64,000 nucleotides of DNA from NCBI RefSeq assembly GCF_013167955.1, contig NZ_BLWF01000004.1:62001-126000 (forward strand), in the 5' to 3' direction. The notes beneath the pieces are model-generated. The model saw only the letters and a program-made list of their open reading frames with translations, made no database searches and was not told the origin of the DNA. This document shows positions 42,190-50,472 of this stretch, one piece after another (the stretch's first letter is position 1; each line of letters opens with the position of its first letter). Both the position numbers and the translations under genes were made by a program. The stretch is from Thermanaeromonas sp. C210 (GTDB taxonomy: Bacteria > Bacillota > DSM-521 > Neomoorellales > Neomoorellaceae).

Positions 42190-43200
42190 TTACAGAAGGC
42201 CCTCCCGGAGCAGAACCTCGGCTATCTGCACAGCGTTGGTGGCCGCTCCCTTACGCAGGTTGTCGGCCACAACCCACAGACTTAAACCGCTCTCCACCGA
42301 AATATCTTCGCGAATGCGGCCTACAAAAACTTCATCCCTGCCAGAGGCGTGGACGGCCAGGGGATAGGCCTTGGCCTGAGGATCATCTACCACTACTATC
42401 CCCGGCGCCCGGCTTAGGATTTCCCTGGCTTCCTCCGCCGTCAGTTTCCTCTCGGTTTCCACGGTAACTGCTTCCGAGTGGCCGTTGAAGACCGGTACTC
42501 GCACTGTGGTAGCGGTGACCCTAATGCTGGGGTCTCCCATGATTTTCTGGGTTTCGTAGACCATTTTCATTTCCTCTTTGGTATAGCCGTTCTCCAGGAA
42601 TACATCAATATGGGGTAGGCAGTTGAAGGCAATCTGATGGGGAAAAACGGCGCCCCGAACTTCCTTTTCTCCCTTCAGGACCTGCCGGGACTGCTGCCGG
42701 AGTTCCTCTATGGCCTCCTGGCCGGCCCCGGAAACCGCCTGGTAGGTAGCCACCACCACGCGTTTGATGCGCGCCGCGTCGTGGAGGGGCTTGAGAGCCA
42801 CCACCATCTGGATGGTGGAGCAATTGGGATTCGCAATAATCCCTTTATGCCACCGGACGTCCTGGGGGTTTACCTCCGGCACTACCAGGGGGACTTCGGG
42901 GTCCAGGCGGAAGGTGCTGCTGTTGTCAATGACTACTGCCCCGCGGGCTGTGGCTTCGCGGGCAAAAAGTTTGCTGGCTTCTCCGCCGGCAAAAAGGGCC
43001 AAATCGACTCCCTCAAAGGAAGCCGGCGTCGTCTCTTCCACGGTATAGTCCTGGTCTTTAAATCTTACCGTGTTCCCCGCCGACCGGCTGGTAGCGAGTA
43101 CTTTCAATCTTCCAACCGGAAAGTTCCTCTCGGCCAGCACTTGCAGTATAGTCTGCCCCACCGCACCGGTGCCTACAACTGCTACGTTGAGTTGGCGCAT
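42190..43200 (-). CDS. asd: Aspartate-semialdehyde dehydrogenase
   Basis: It reduces aspartyl phosphate to aspartate semialdehyde with NADPH. It has the N-terminal nucleotide-binding motif VVGTGAVGQTI, the active-site cysteine in GIIANPNCSTIQM (about residue 130), EAIEELRQQ and the substrate-binding H in RVPVFNGHSEAV. At 336 aa the length is normal. It lies between dpaB and dapG with short gaps, as in other spore formers where the aspartate pathway supplies dipicolinate to the developing spore. Confidence 0.95.
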   Translation of the reverse strand: MRQLNVAVVGTGAVGQTILQVLAERNFPVGRLKVLATSRSAGNTVRFKDQDYTVEETTPASFEGVDLALFAGGEASKLFAREATARGAVVIDNSSTFRLDPEVPLVVPEVNPQDVRWHKGIIANPNCSTIQMVVALKPLHDAARIKRVVVATYQAVSGAGQEAIEELRQQSRQVLKGEKEVRGAVFPHQIAFNCLPHIDVFLENGYTKEEMKMVYETQKIMGDPSIRVTATTVRVPVFNGHSEAVTVETERKLTAEEAREILSRAPGIVVVDDPQAKAYPLAVHASGRDEVFVGRIREDISVESGLSLWVVADNLRKGAATNAVQIAEVLLREGLL

Positions 43201-43220
43201 GCTCTGGCTATCCCTCCAAA

Positions 43221-43829
43221 CTATGATGTTTTGGCCACCCCCTTGGCAGGAGCCAGTAAGAGGGGCTGCAGCTGCTTCCCTGCCAGGGCGGCTACAACAG
43301 TATCCACTATTAAACTCATATCGGCGATCAGAGAATTAGCCTTCTTAAAGGGATCATCCTGCCCAAAGGGCACCCAATAAATGTTCTTAGCATTTAGGAG
43401 CAGGCCCAGATTCTTCGCATTTGCGCTGAGGCCGTCGTTGGTGGAGATGGCTATCACCACCGGCCGCTGGTTGCGCAGTACTGCTTTAGCAGCCATCAAA
43501 ACCGGAGAGTCCGTGATCCCATTGGCCAGCTTAGCCAGGGTATTCCCGGTACAGGGAGCGATCACCAGCACGTCCAGAAGCTTCTGGGGTCCAATGGGTT
43601 CTGCTTCGACGATGGTCGTGATGGCCGGGCGGCCTGCCAGGCGCTCAAGCTCCCCCTGCCAAAAGGCGGCCGTCCCGTAACGGGTATCTGTTTCCTTTAC
43701 TGACCAGGATAGAATAGGGAAGACTTCGGCCCCTTCCTCTACCAATTTCTTAATTTCCGGAACAACCTTCTCCAGAGTGCAGTAAGACCCGGTAACGGCA
43801 AACCCTACTTTTTTCCCAATCAGTCGCAT
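43221..43829 (-). CDS. dpaB: Dipicolinate synthase subunit B
   Basis: DpaB (SpoVFB) is the flavoprotein-like subunit of dipicolinate synthase, which makes the dipicolinic acid that fills the spore core. The 202-aa protein has GFAVTGSYCTLEKVVPEI at its start and the Pac/flavoprotein-type LVIAPCTGNTLAKLANGI motif. I start at ATG 43829, with GGAGG 9 nt upstream. An ORF extension upstream lies in another gene. It directly follows dpaA with a 23-bp gap. Expression in the mother cell by sigma-K is expected from the family. Confidence 0.95.
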   Translation of the reverse strand: MRLIGKKVGFAVTGSYCTLEKVVPEIKKLVEEGAEVFPILSWSVKETDTRYGTAAFWQGELERLAGRPAITTIVEAEPIGPQKLLDVLVIAPCTGNTLAKLANGITDSPVLMAAKAVLRNQRPVVIAISTNDGLSANAKNLGLLLNAKNIYWVPFGQDDPFKKANSLIADMSLIVDTVVAALAGKQLQPLLLAPAKGVAKTS

Positions 43830-43852
43830 TGCCACGCACCTCCGGGTAGGGG

Positions 43853-44746
43853 TTACAGTCGTTCCAGGCCATCTAAGATGAAGCGGGGATACAGCCGGGC
43901 CAGAATCTCGCCGGCCGTTTGAGGGGCTACCTTGCCGGGTAACCCGGGAGCCAGTACGGCCCTTCTTCCCAGTTTCTGGGCCGCAGCAAAATCCGTTCCT
44001 CCCGGCGCGCTGGCCAGATCGATGATGAGGCACTGGGGTGAGGCGGCAGCCAGAACTTCTTCCGTCAGCACAGGGGCCGGCACGGTATTGAACACCACCT
44101 GTGCCCAGCCGATGGCCGTGGGAAGTTCCTCGAAGGAAATGGCCCTCCAGCCCAGGGCCAGGGCGCGCGCCCGGTCGGCTGCTCCCCGGTCCACCACCGT
44201 AACCCTGGCTCCCATTCCGGCCAGCATATGGGCCAAGGTTAAACCCGTTCGTCCTAATCCCAAGACGAAGGCCTCGCTGCCGTGGAGGGTGACGGGCATC
44301 TCCTGGAGAGCCATCATGATGGCCCCCTCGGCCGTGGGAACCGAGTTAAGGATAGCCATTTCATCCCTTTCGGCCGTCTCTACCAGCTTCCAACCCTTTT
44401 CCCGGGCCACCTTCTTCAGTACCGGCCGGGCTACACCCACCAGCACGAGGGTTCCGGGTGCTACCTCGTCCACCCAGCCTTCATCGAGCCGGAAGGTATG
44501 ACCGGTAAGCGTCCCCTTGATGACGCCCCTCTCATCTGCGCCGGGCACCGGAAGAATGAGGACATCTGCCTGGCGGACGGCATTGCTCGCCTCCTTAAAC
44601 AGGAGGCAATCCTTAAGTTCCGGTAACGGCGGATATCCCGCCACCCGTACCTCGGCTCCCAGGCGAACCAGTTCCTGCAGGAGGATTATTTCCCGGGCGT
44701 CGCCGCCCAGTAGGGCTATCTTTATCCCCGCCAGCATCTTACCCAT
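43853..44746 (-). CDS. dpaA: Dipicolinate synthase subunit A
   Basis: DpaA (SpoVFA) is the dehydrogenase-like subunit that acts on dihydroxy-tetrahydrodipicolinate. The 297-aa protein opens IKIALLGGDAREIILLQEL and contains the NAD-binding segment VLGLGRTGLTLAHMLAGMGA and the C-terminal APGLPGKVAPQTAGEILA. The start is ATG 44746 with GGAGG 10 nt upstream, which removes a 19-residue extension with no signal. It heads dpaAB-asd-dapG-dapA, the dipicolinate and DAP supply cluster. Confidence 0.95.
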   Translation of the reverse strand: MGKMLAGIKIALLGGDAREIILLQELVRLGAEVRVAGYPPLPELKDCLLFKEASNAVRQADVLILPVPGADERGVIKGTLTGHTFRLDEGWVDEVAPGTLVLVGVARPVLKKVAREKGWKLVETAERDEMAILNSVPTAEGAIMMALQEMPVTLHGSEAFVLGLGRTGLTLAHMLAGMGARVTVVDRGAADRARALALGWRAISFEELPTAIGWAQVVFNTVPAPVLTEEVLAAASPQCLIIDLASAPGGTDFAAAQKLGRRAVLAPGLPGKVAPQTAGEILARLYPRFILDGLERL

Positions 44747-44845
44747 GCCGGAACGACCTCCTGCTTGCTGACACCTTGTTACTTGCAATATATGTGCGAG
44801 CAAGACCGGAGGTGCTTATCTGGGGCCCTATTAGACCCGCGCCTG

Positions 44846-45652
44846 CTATAGGTCCAGGAGCTTTTCGAGGCCGAAGACCACCCCCCTTAAATGCAGGACT
44901 TTTTCAATGGCCAGCAGCAACCCCGGCAGAAAGGCCTCCCGGCTGATGGTGTCATGCCGGATGGTCAGCAGCTGGCCGCAGCCGCCGAAGATAACTTCCT
45001 GGTGGGCCACGGCCCCGGGCAGCCTAAGACTATGCACGTGGAAGCCCTTATAGGTGCCGCCCCGCACACCCTTTAACCTTTCCGGGAACCTCCTTCCCGT
45101 TACCCCTTCCTGCCCCTGGGCTTCGGCCATCAATTCGGCCGTCTTGAGGGCGGTTCCCGAAGGGGCATCCCGTTTTTCTTCATGGTGCATTTCGATAATC
45201 TCCGCCTGGGGGAAATAGCGGACGGCCAGTTGGGCAAAATGCATCATTAACACGGCCCCTAAAGCGAAGTTGGGTGCCACTACTGCGCCCAGCCCTTTTT
45301 CTTCGCAGAGGATATGTAGCTCCTCTAAATCCTCCCTGGATATTCCCGTGGTCCCGATCACCGGTCGCACCCCGTGTTCCACAGCCACGCGGGCATTATG
45401 CAGGGCGGCCTCGGCCACCGTAAAATCTACCAGTACCTGGGGCCGGGTCACCTCCAGGGTGGCCGCCAGGTCAGAAGTTATGGAAACTCCAGCCGGTGTA
45501 CAGCCGCTTAAGGTGCCGATATCAGTGCCTGTTTTCACCACGTCGACGGCGCCCACCACTTCTATGCGAGGGGAAGCAAGAAGTCCTCTGACCATCTCCC
45601 TCCCCATCTTACCAGCTGCCCCGGTAATTACTACCCTTATTTTGTCACCCAA
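44846..45652 (-). CDS. dapB: 4-Hydroxy-tetrahydrodipicolinate reductase
   Basis: It reduces hydroxy-tetrahydrodipicolinate toward DAP and lysine. The 268-aa protein has the dinucleotide-binding GAAGKMGREM, VDFTVAEAALHN, VIGTTGISREDLEEL and the catalytic EMHHEEKRDAPSGTAL. The start is TTG 45652 with GAGGTGA 6 nt upstream. A lysine riboswitch lies directly upstream (45749-45936), so the gene is predicted to be turned down when lysine is plentiful. In B. subtilis dapB is not in this cluster, so its position here is lineage-specific. Confidence 0.95.
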   Translation of the reverse strand: MGDKIRVVITGAAGKMGREMVRGLLASPRIEVVGAVDVVKTGTDIGTLSGCTPAGVSITSDLAATLEVTRPQVLVDFTVAEAALHNARVAVEHGVRPVIGTTGISREDLEELHILCEEKGLGAVVAPNFALGAVLMMHFAQLAVRYFPQAEIIEMHHEEKRDAPSGTALKTAELMAEAQGQEGVTGRRFPERLKGVRGGTYKGFHVHSLRLPGAVAHQEVIFGGCGQLLTIRHDTISREAFLPGLLLAIEKVLHLRGVVFGLEKLLDL

Positions 45653-45669
45653 ACTTCTTCACCTCTTAT

Positions 45670-45735
45670 AAAAAATAGGGGAAAACCATGAGCATTCTTG
45701 CTCCGGTCCTCCCCGGATGGACGAAGAATACTCAT
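45670..45735 (-). terminator. Riboswitch-controlled terminator
   Basis: On the minus strand ATGAG-ATTCTT and AAGAAT-CTCAT form the stem around a smaller CCGG hairpin, followed by a U-rich tail (TTTTCCCCTATTTTTT). It is the expression platform of the lysine riboswitch, ending RNA before dapB when lysine is bound. Confidence 0.75.
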
Positions 45736-45748
45736 CTCGCTGAGTGAT

Positions 45749-45936
45749 CCGTGCGAGGAGCGCTCCACTACCCCGTCTAGGTAGTGACAGTCTGGTACTT
45801 GTTCAGCACCAGCCCAGCAGCAGGGCCCGGGAAACCCGGCTGCTTCGGCGGCCAGCCCTTTCCCGTCCCTTCCTCGCTTCCCAGGCTCCAGGGCGGTACT
45901 CATGCTATGCCGCGCCTCTACCCCGCTCCGCACGAG
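45749..45936 (-). ncRNA. Lysine riboswitch (L box)
   Basis: The minus-strand RNA closes with a P1 stem (CTCGTGCGGAGCG with CGCTCCTCGCACG). It carries the L-box landmarks in order: TAGAGGCGCGGC, AGTA, AAAGGGCTGG, CGCCGAAGC, GCTGGGCTGGT, ACTGTCAC and GGTAGTGGAG. These match the conserved aptamer core by eye. A terminator follows and dapB lies downstream. Confidence 0.88.
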
Positions 45937-45966
45937 ATGAGGCTTTTTGGCTCGTTATTTGTTATT

Positions 45967-45996
45967 ATGCTAGCACAAACCTTCGAAGCCTGTCAA
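45967..45996 (-). promoter_or_regulatory. Promoter of the lysine riboswitch-dapB transcript
   Basis: Minus strand TTGACA (45996-45991), 18-bp gap, TAGCAT (45972-45967), with TG just upstream of the -10 (extended -10 type). Confidence 0.55.
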
Positions 45997-46016
45997 TGAC
46001 CTCAAAACTAAAGAAT

Positions 46017-46256
46017 TCAATACTGAAACTCAACCGTAATGATTTCCGCTCCTACTTTGCGGACGGCCGACCAGGGTATCACCAGTTCTTGCCTCCGGCC
46101 CCACAAAGCCGCCAGGCCCCTTTCCCCTGGCAATACCAGGGCATTGATTTGGCCCGTCTCCAGGTCAATAATGAGGTCGCCCTCTTTAAGGAAACCCAGC
46201 CGCGAGCCGTCATGTATGTTAATGATTTCCTTGCCCCTTAACTCCATCAACCGCAC
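46017..46256 (-). CDS. ymxH: YlmC/YmxH family PRC-barrel protein
   Basis: A 79-aa single-domain PRC-barrel protein of the YlmC/YmxH sporulation family: MELRGKEIINIHDGSRLGFL, then IIDLETGQINALVLPGERG and a final beta strand. The function is not defined. The family is widespread in spore formers and lies near mlpA and spoVF in B. subtilis, as here. The start is GTG 46256 with GGAGG 7 nt upstream. The ORF extension to 46358 overlaps the neighbouring gene and has no ribosome-binding site. Confidence 0.85.
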   Translation of the reverse strand: MRLMELRGKEIINIHDGSRLGFLKEGDLIIDLETGQINALVLPGERGLAALWGRRQELVIPWSAVRKVGAEIITVEFQY

Positions 46257-46273
46257 CTTCTCACCTCCTGCCT

Positions 46274-46594
46274 TTAACGCCGCGGCCGCCAGGATAAGAG
46301 AAGGGGCTGGAGAAGGGCGACGGTGAGGGCTAGCAGGGCTAAGGGATCCACCTGCCAACCGCCTACGCTGACGGTTTCCGGCAGGCTCAACTTAAGAAAA
46401 CTTACCAGCATAATCAAGGACAAATAAATACCACCGGCCACCGCCACCAATTCGGCTAGGGCCCGCGAAGCAGGGCTGGGTACTCCTTCAACGTTCCCCG
46501 TTAACCGGTAACGCCGCACTTTGGCCCTTAAGGCTAAGTAAAAGAGTAGTAGCAGGATGCAGAGGGTTGTTATCTGGCCCCCCATAACTTCCAC
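46274..46594 (-). CDS. Small membrane protein of unknown function
   Basis: A 106-aa protein with three likely membrane helices: about 9-23 (TTLCILLLLFYLAL), 51-68 (VAVAGGIYLSLIMLVSF) and 84-98 (LLALTVALLQPLLLSW). No domain is recognised. It is in the same direction as, and close to, ymxH downstream and the Spo0E-like gene upstream, so it may belong to the sporulation cluster. Confidence 0.65.
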   Translation of the reverse strand: MEVMGGQITTLCILLLLFYLALRAKVRRYRLTGNVEGVPSPASRALAELVAVAGGIYLSLIMLVSFLKLSLPETVSVGGWQVDPLALLALTVALLQPLLLSWRPRR

Positions 46595-46621
46595 CCCCGC
46601 TAAAACATATGGGGGCGGGAA

Positions 46622-46801
46622 TTATTCTATTACTTTTACTCCTTCCCTCTGCAGCCGCGTGTATCTGACTACCAGATCGTCCAGCCTGCGGCTCAAATCC
46701 GCCACTTCCCTACTATCCATTGGAACACCCCGGCCGATAAGGGCCTCCAGTTGTTGCCTTAATCTTTCTATCTCCTGGGCCATGTTCTCCGCAGCATCCA
46801 T
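46622..46801 (-). CDS. Spo0E-like aspartyl-phosphatase family protein
   Basis: A 59-codon gene from ATG 46801: MDAAENMAQEIERLRQQLEA then EVADLSRRLDDLVVRYTRLQ. It is all-helical with the LSxxLDxLV core of Spo0E-like peptides. These form a helical hairpin that dephosphorylates the sporulation regulator Spo0A~P. The usual consensus is SQELD, while here it is SRRLD, so the phosphatase activity is not assured. It starts 2 bp after the dUTPase-like gene stop, implying coupled translation, and lies within the sporulation cluster. Confidence 0.7.
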   Translation of the reverse strand: MDAAENMAQEIERLRQQLEALIGRGVPMDSREVADLSRRLDDLVVRYTRLQREGVKVIE

Positions 46802-46803
46802 TG

Positions 46804-47175
46804 TTACCCGTCCTCGCTCCCCGGGGCATAACCTTCCCGGGAGGATAGGCCCCTCTGCCGCCGGAAATTCTCCTCGTTCTTGGCCACATACGCCTGGTAG
46901 AGGTCTTCGGCGCTAAGCCCGGCCTTCAGGCACATACTGATAAAAAAATGGAGTATGTCCACCAACTCATCCTTTACGGCCTCGGAATTAAGGGGCCGGG
47001 GCACCTTCCACCACTTAAAATTGACTTCTTCCAATAGCTCTCCCAGCTCCACCATAATGGCCAGCACTTCCTTCTGAATCCACTCTGAAAAGCTCATTTC
47101 CGGCAGCCGGTGGCCGGCCCTTATTTCCTCATCCAGTTGGGCCTGGAGTAGAAACATATGTTCAAGACGGTCCAC
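46804..47175 (-). CDS. dUTPase-like all-alpha NTP pyrophosphatase
   Basis: A 123-aa member of the all-alpha NTP-PPase superfamily, close to dimeric dUTPases (dUTPase_2). It has MVELGELLEEVNFKWWK (first metal site, E-x-x-E) and VKDELVDILHFFISM (second metal site, E-x-x-D). It is expected to hydrolyse dUTP to dUMP and keep uracil out of DNA, though other nucleotides are possible. It is immediately upstream of the Spo0E-like gene and 26 bp after the M16 peptidase gene. Confidence 0.85.
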   Translation of the reverse strand: MDRLEHMFLLQAQLDEEIRAGHRLPEMSFSEWIQKEVLAIMVELGELLEEVNFKWWKVPRPLNSEAVKDELVDILHFFISMCLKAGLSAEDLYQAYVAKNEENFRRQRGLSSREGYAPGSEDG

Positions 47176-47201
47176 TATTTCTCCCCTCCCTTCTCACCCT
47201 C

Positions 47202-48470
47202 CTACAGCCCGGCTTGTACCGCCATGGACTGCAAATCCAGGTCGTCGTCTAAGGCAGGACCCAGGGTGGTAAGGGATAGCCGCTGGGGGGAAAATAACTG
47301 CCGGGCCACCCTTTGCACGTCGTCCACGGTGACCTCGCTGAGCCGCTCAATGGTTTCTTCCACTGTAATAACCCGGCCCAGGCACAGCTCGGTCCTGCCC
47401 AGGCGGCTCATGCGCTGACTCACATTCTCCTGCCCCAACAGCAGGTTGCCCCGGATCTGGTCCTTGGTACGCTTCAACTCGGCTTCGGTGACCCCCTTCT
47501 GTTTAATGAGGGCCATCTGCTCTAAAATCAGCCGAATAACTTCCAGGGCGCCTTCCGGGCTGGTTCCAGCGTAAACGGTGAACAGACCGCTGTCTGAATA
47601 TCCGGCATGATAGGAGTAAACAGAGTAGGCCAGGGCCCTGTCCTCCCGGACCAGCTGGAACAACCGGGAGCTTACGCCTCCACCTAAGATGTTATTAAGG
47701 GCCTGCAATACATAGATGTCCGGGTGGTCCTGGGCCAAGCCGGGCACACCCAGACATATCTGGATTTGCCCGGTTTCCTTAACATTGACACTTACTGCAG
47801 CCCTTTCCTCCGGAGCGCGGCAGGGAACCCCCCCTTCGCCCAGGGGCCGGCGGCCGAAGGCCTCAGCAAGCTTGTCCTCCAAATCCCGGGTCTTAAAGTT
47901 CCCCGCCGCGGCCAAGACGATGCGCCCACCCTGGTAGTGTTCCCGGTAATATCCGCAGATCCCTTCGCGCTGCAGTTCCTGAATGGAGCTATAGGTCCCC
48001 AAAATGGCCCTCCCCAAGGGGTGGCCCGGCCACACGGTTTGGGCGAAAAGGTCATGGACTATTTCATCCGGTGAGTCCTCGTACATCTTTATCTCTTCCA
48101 GGATAACCTTTTTCTCTTTAGCTATATCCTCGGGGTCGAAACGGGCATTGAAGAACATATCGCTCAATACGTCTATGGCCAAGTCCAGGTATTCGGCTAG
48201 CACCCGGGTATAGAAACAGGTATATTCCTTGGTAGTAAAGGCGTTGAGCACTCCTCCTACCGACTCCAGGGCCTCGGCTATCTCCCTGGCGTTCCTCCTA
48301 TGGGTTCCCTTAAAGAGAAGGTGTTCCAGAAAGTGGGACACCCCGTGGTTCTCATCCGTTTCGTGACGCGAACCTGCCCCCACCCAGATCCCGAGAGCTA
48401 CGGAATGGACATAGGGCATTTCTTCGGTTACGACACGGATACCGTTAGGTAGAATTGTTTTGCAATACAT
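47202..48470 (-). CDS. mlpA: M16 family zinc peptidase (MlpA/YmxG-like)
   Basis: A 422-aa insulinase-family peptidase. It begins MYCKTILPNGIRVVTEEMPY, has the inverted zinc motif HFLEHLLFKGT (about 51-55) and the downstream Glu in EYTCFYTRVLAEYLDLAIDV. A C-terminal M16 domain with RTKDQIRGNLLLGQEN-type sequence follows. The start is ATG 48470 with GGAGG 6 nt upstream. The family degrades small peptides; B. subtilis MlpA is encoded at the same place, after ylxY. It follows a carboxypeptidase gene after about 23 bp. Confidence 0.92.
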   Translation of the reverse strand: MYCKTILPNGIRVVTEEMPYVHSVALGIWVGAGSRHETDENHGVSHFLEHLLFKGTHRRNAREIAEALESVGGVLNAFTTKEYTCFYTRVLAEYLDLAIDVLSDMFFNARFDPEDIAKEKKVILEEIKMYEDSPDEIVHDLFAQTVWPGHPLGRAILGTYSSIQELQREGICGYYREHYQGGRIVLAAAGNFKTRDLEDKLAEAFGRRPLGEGGVPCRAPEERAAVSVNVKETGQIQICLGVPGLAQDHPDIYVLQALNNILGGGVSSRLFQLVREDRALAYSVYSYHAGYSDSGLFTVYAGTSPEGALEVIRLILEQMALIKQKGVTEAELKRTKDQIRGNLLLGQENVSQRMSRLGRTELCLGRVITVEETIERLSEVTVDDVQRVARQLFSPQRLSLTTLGPALDDDLDLQSMAVQAGL

Positions 48471-48493
48471 CCCGGTCCTCCCCGTCTGGTCTT

Positions 48494-49597
48494 TTAATTT
48501 GGCCCCTTCAGGAAGCGGGATAACCACGACTCCGCCTGGATCTCCCGAGCCGCCACCAGAGGCGCAGAAGCAACCTCCTCTCCCCGGTACAGGAGCTGTA
48601 TGGTGCCCACTACTTGTCCCTTCCGTACCGGTGCTTTAACGGCCCGGGGCAAAAGAACTCTTTTCTCCAGCCCCTCCATGTCCTCCACCGGCACCGTCCA
48701 GGCAACGTCCGAGGAAGATACTACTGGCAACTCCTGCGGCCGCCCGTTGGGGACGTAAATGGTTCCGACCCTTTGGCCGGCCTGCACCAGTTCCAGGTGA
48801 AAGGCATTAAAGCCGTAGTCCAGCAAACGGCTAGCATCCTCGTACCGATCCCAGCTCCGGAGCACCACGGCTATGAGCTGGCGGCCTTCCCTGGTAGCCG
48901 AGGCCACCAGGCACTGACCCGCCTCTTCGGTGGTACCCGTCTTGACCCCGTCGGCCCCGGGGTAAGAGGTCAGGAGGCGGTTGGTATTGTACAGTAGACG
49001 CTTCTGGTCGGGGGAACCGTTAATTTCGTCCTCCCGGGTGGCCACAATCCGTCGGAACACGGGATGTTGCAGGGCGTATCGGCTCATCACCGCCAGATCG
49101 TAGGCCGTGCTGTAATGATTGTCGGCCGGAAGCCCGTTGGGGTTGACGAAATGGCTGCGGTAGGCCCCTATCAGGCGGCTTTTGCGGTTCATCATCCAGG
49201 CAAAGGTCTCTTCCGAGCCCGCCAGGTGTTCCGCAATGGCTACCGTGGCGTCATTGCCGGAATTCATGAGGGCGCCTTTAATAAGGTCTCCCAACCTCCA
49301 GGTGGTGCCCGCCACCAAATCGATGCTGGCCCCCGGCGTAGTCGCCGCATATTTGCTTACCGTTACCTCGGCGTCCAGCCTACCGAGCTCCAGGGCCAAA
49401 ACGGCCGTCAGGATCTTGGTAGTACTGGCAGGCGGCCTTTCTGCATGGGCATTCTTGGAATAGAGGAACTGTCCCGTCCTGGCCTCCATGAGGGCCGCCC
49501 ACGGAGCGCTGATTAGGGGCTCTTCCGCTCCGAAAGCGGCACGGGGCAAGCTTAAACACAAAAAAAGCCAGGGCAAAACCCTTAACCACCGAAACAT
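48494..49597 (-). CDS. D-alanyl-D-alanine carboxypeptidase (DacF-like)
   Basis: A penicillin-binding protein that trims the terminal D-Ala of peptidoglycan stem peptides. It has a signal peptide (about 1-23), the active-site SxxK in PPASTTKILTA (about residue 57), the SGN triad motif in MNSGNDATVAIAEHLAG, DGVKTGTTEEAG (KTG box) and a C-terminal PBP5-type anchoring domain (about 270-367). DacF homologues act during spore cortex formation. The role here is inferred from the sporulation cluster. GGAGG precedes ATG 49597. Confidence 0.9.
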   Translation of the reverse strand: MFRWLRVLPWLFLCLSLPRAAFGAEEPLISAPWAALMEARTGQFLYSKNAHAERPPASTTKILTAVLALELGRLDAEVTVSKYAATTPGASIDLVAGTTWRLGDLIKGALMNSGNDATVAIAEHLAGSEETFAWMMNRKSRLIGAYRSHFVNPNGLPADNHYSTAYDLAVMSRYALQHPVFRRIVATREDEINGSPDQKRLLYNTNRLLTSYPGADGVKTGTTEEAGQCLVASATREGRQLIAVVLRSWDRYEDASRLLDYGFNAFHLELVQAGQRVGTIYVPNGRPQELPVVSSSDVAWTVPVEDMEGLEKRVLLPRAVKAPVRKGQVVGTIQLLYRGEEVASAPLVAAREIQAESWLSRFLKGPN

Positions 49598-49679
49598 GTT
49601 TTTCCTCCTCGCACCAGCCTTATAAATGTATTATGTTCGAGGAGGAGAGCCGGTATTAATGTTCCGCTAAAAACCTTCC

Positions 49680-50390
49680 TCAAAGAATCTCAGAAACCGT
49701 GGCTAGCTCATAACCCCGCTTCCGGAGCTGGTTAATGATCTCTCCCAGCGCTTCGGCAGTGGGGCGGGTTGGGTGCAACAGAACAATGGCCCCGTTCTGA
49801 CTGTGGGAAACCACTATTTTGATGATATCCTCCGCCGCGGTCCCCGGCAAGTAGTCTCCCGTGTTGACCGTCCACATGATAAACTTGTACCCCAGGTCGG
49901 CTGCGGCGGCGACAACGTGGGGCTTACTTTCACCGTACGGCGGAGCATAAAGGGCCGGTCGGCGTCCCGTGAGGTCCGCCAGCACTCCTTCGGCCTTCCT
50001 TATGTCTTCGCGATTTTCTTCGCGGCTTAAGTTATCTACGTGCTGATGGCTGTATCCGTGGTTGCCGATCTCATGGCCTTCCCGGGCCATCTGCCTGACT
50101 AGGTCCGGGAATTTAACGGCCCACTGGCCCGTCACGAAAAATGTAGCCCTCGCCTGGTTGCGGGAAAGGGTTTGTAATATGTCGGGCAAAAATTCTTCTC
50201 CCCAGTCCACATTAAAGGCCAGGGCGACGGCTTTTTTGTTAACGTCACCCTGGTAGATGGGCTGCACTTTAAATACCGGGGCATCCTCTCCCTGCACCCA
50301 ACGCCAGGCCATCATACCGATAAACACCGCGGCGAGAACCGCGGCCAGGAAAATCCACACGCGCCTCCGCCGCCAGTAGAGCACATACAT
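49680..50390 (-). CDS. ylxY: YlxY-like polysaccharide deacetylase
   Basis: A 236-aa NodB-homology deacetylase with an N-terminal membrane anchor (about 12-28, IFLAAVLAAVFIGMMAW). Motifs are ALAFNVDWGEEFLPDILQTL (metal Asp), EIGNHGYSHQHVDNLS (metal His pair) and YAPPYGESKPHVV. In B. subtilis ylxY lies after pnp as here. The substrate is probably a cell-wall glycan, but YlxY-type proteins sometimes lack activity. The next gene is the DacF-like carboxypeptidase, consistent with wall or cortex remodelling. Confidence 0.9.
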   Translation of the reverse strand: MYVLYWRRRRVWIFLAAVLAAVFIGMMAWRWVQGEDAPVFKVQPIYQGDVNKKAVALAFNVDWGEEFLPDILQTLSRNQARATFFVTGQWAVKFPDLVRQMAREGHEIGNHGYSHQHVDNLSREENREDIRKAEGVLADLTGRRPALYAPPYGESKPHVVAAAADLGYKFIMWTVNTGDYLPGTAAEDIIKIVVSHSQNGAIVLLHPTRPTAEALGEIINQLRKRGYELATVSEIL

Positions 50391-50472
50391 ACAGCCGTCA
50401 CCACCCGCCGAACTGTCTTACCAAAAATATATGCCCTACCGGCGCAGATTATCGTAAAAATGTTGGAAGAGA

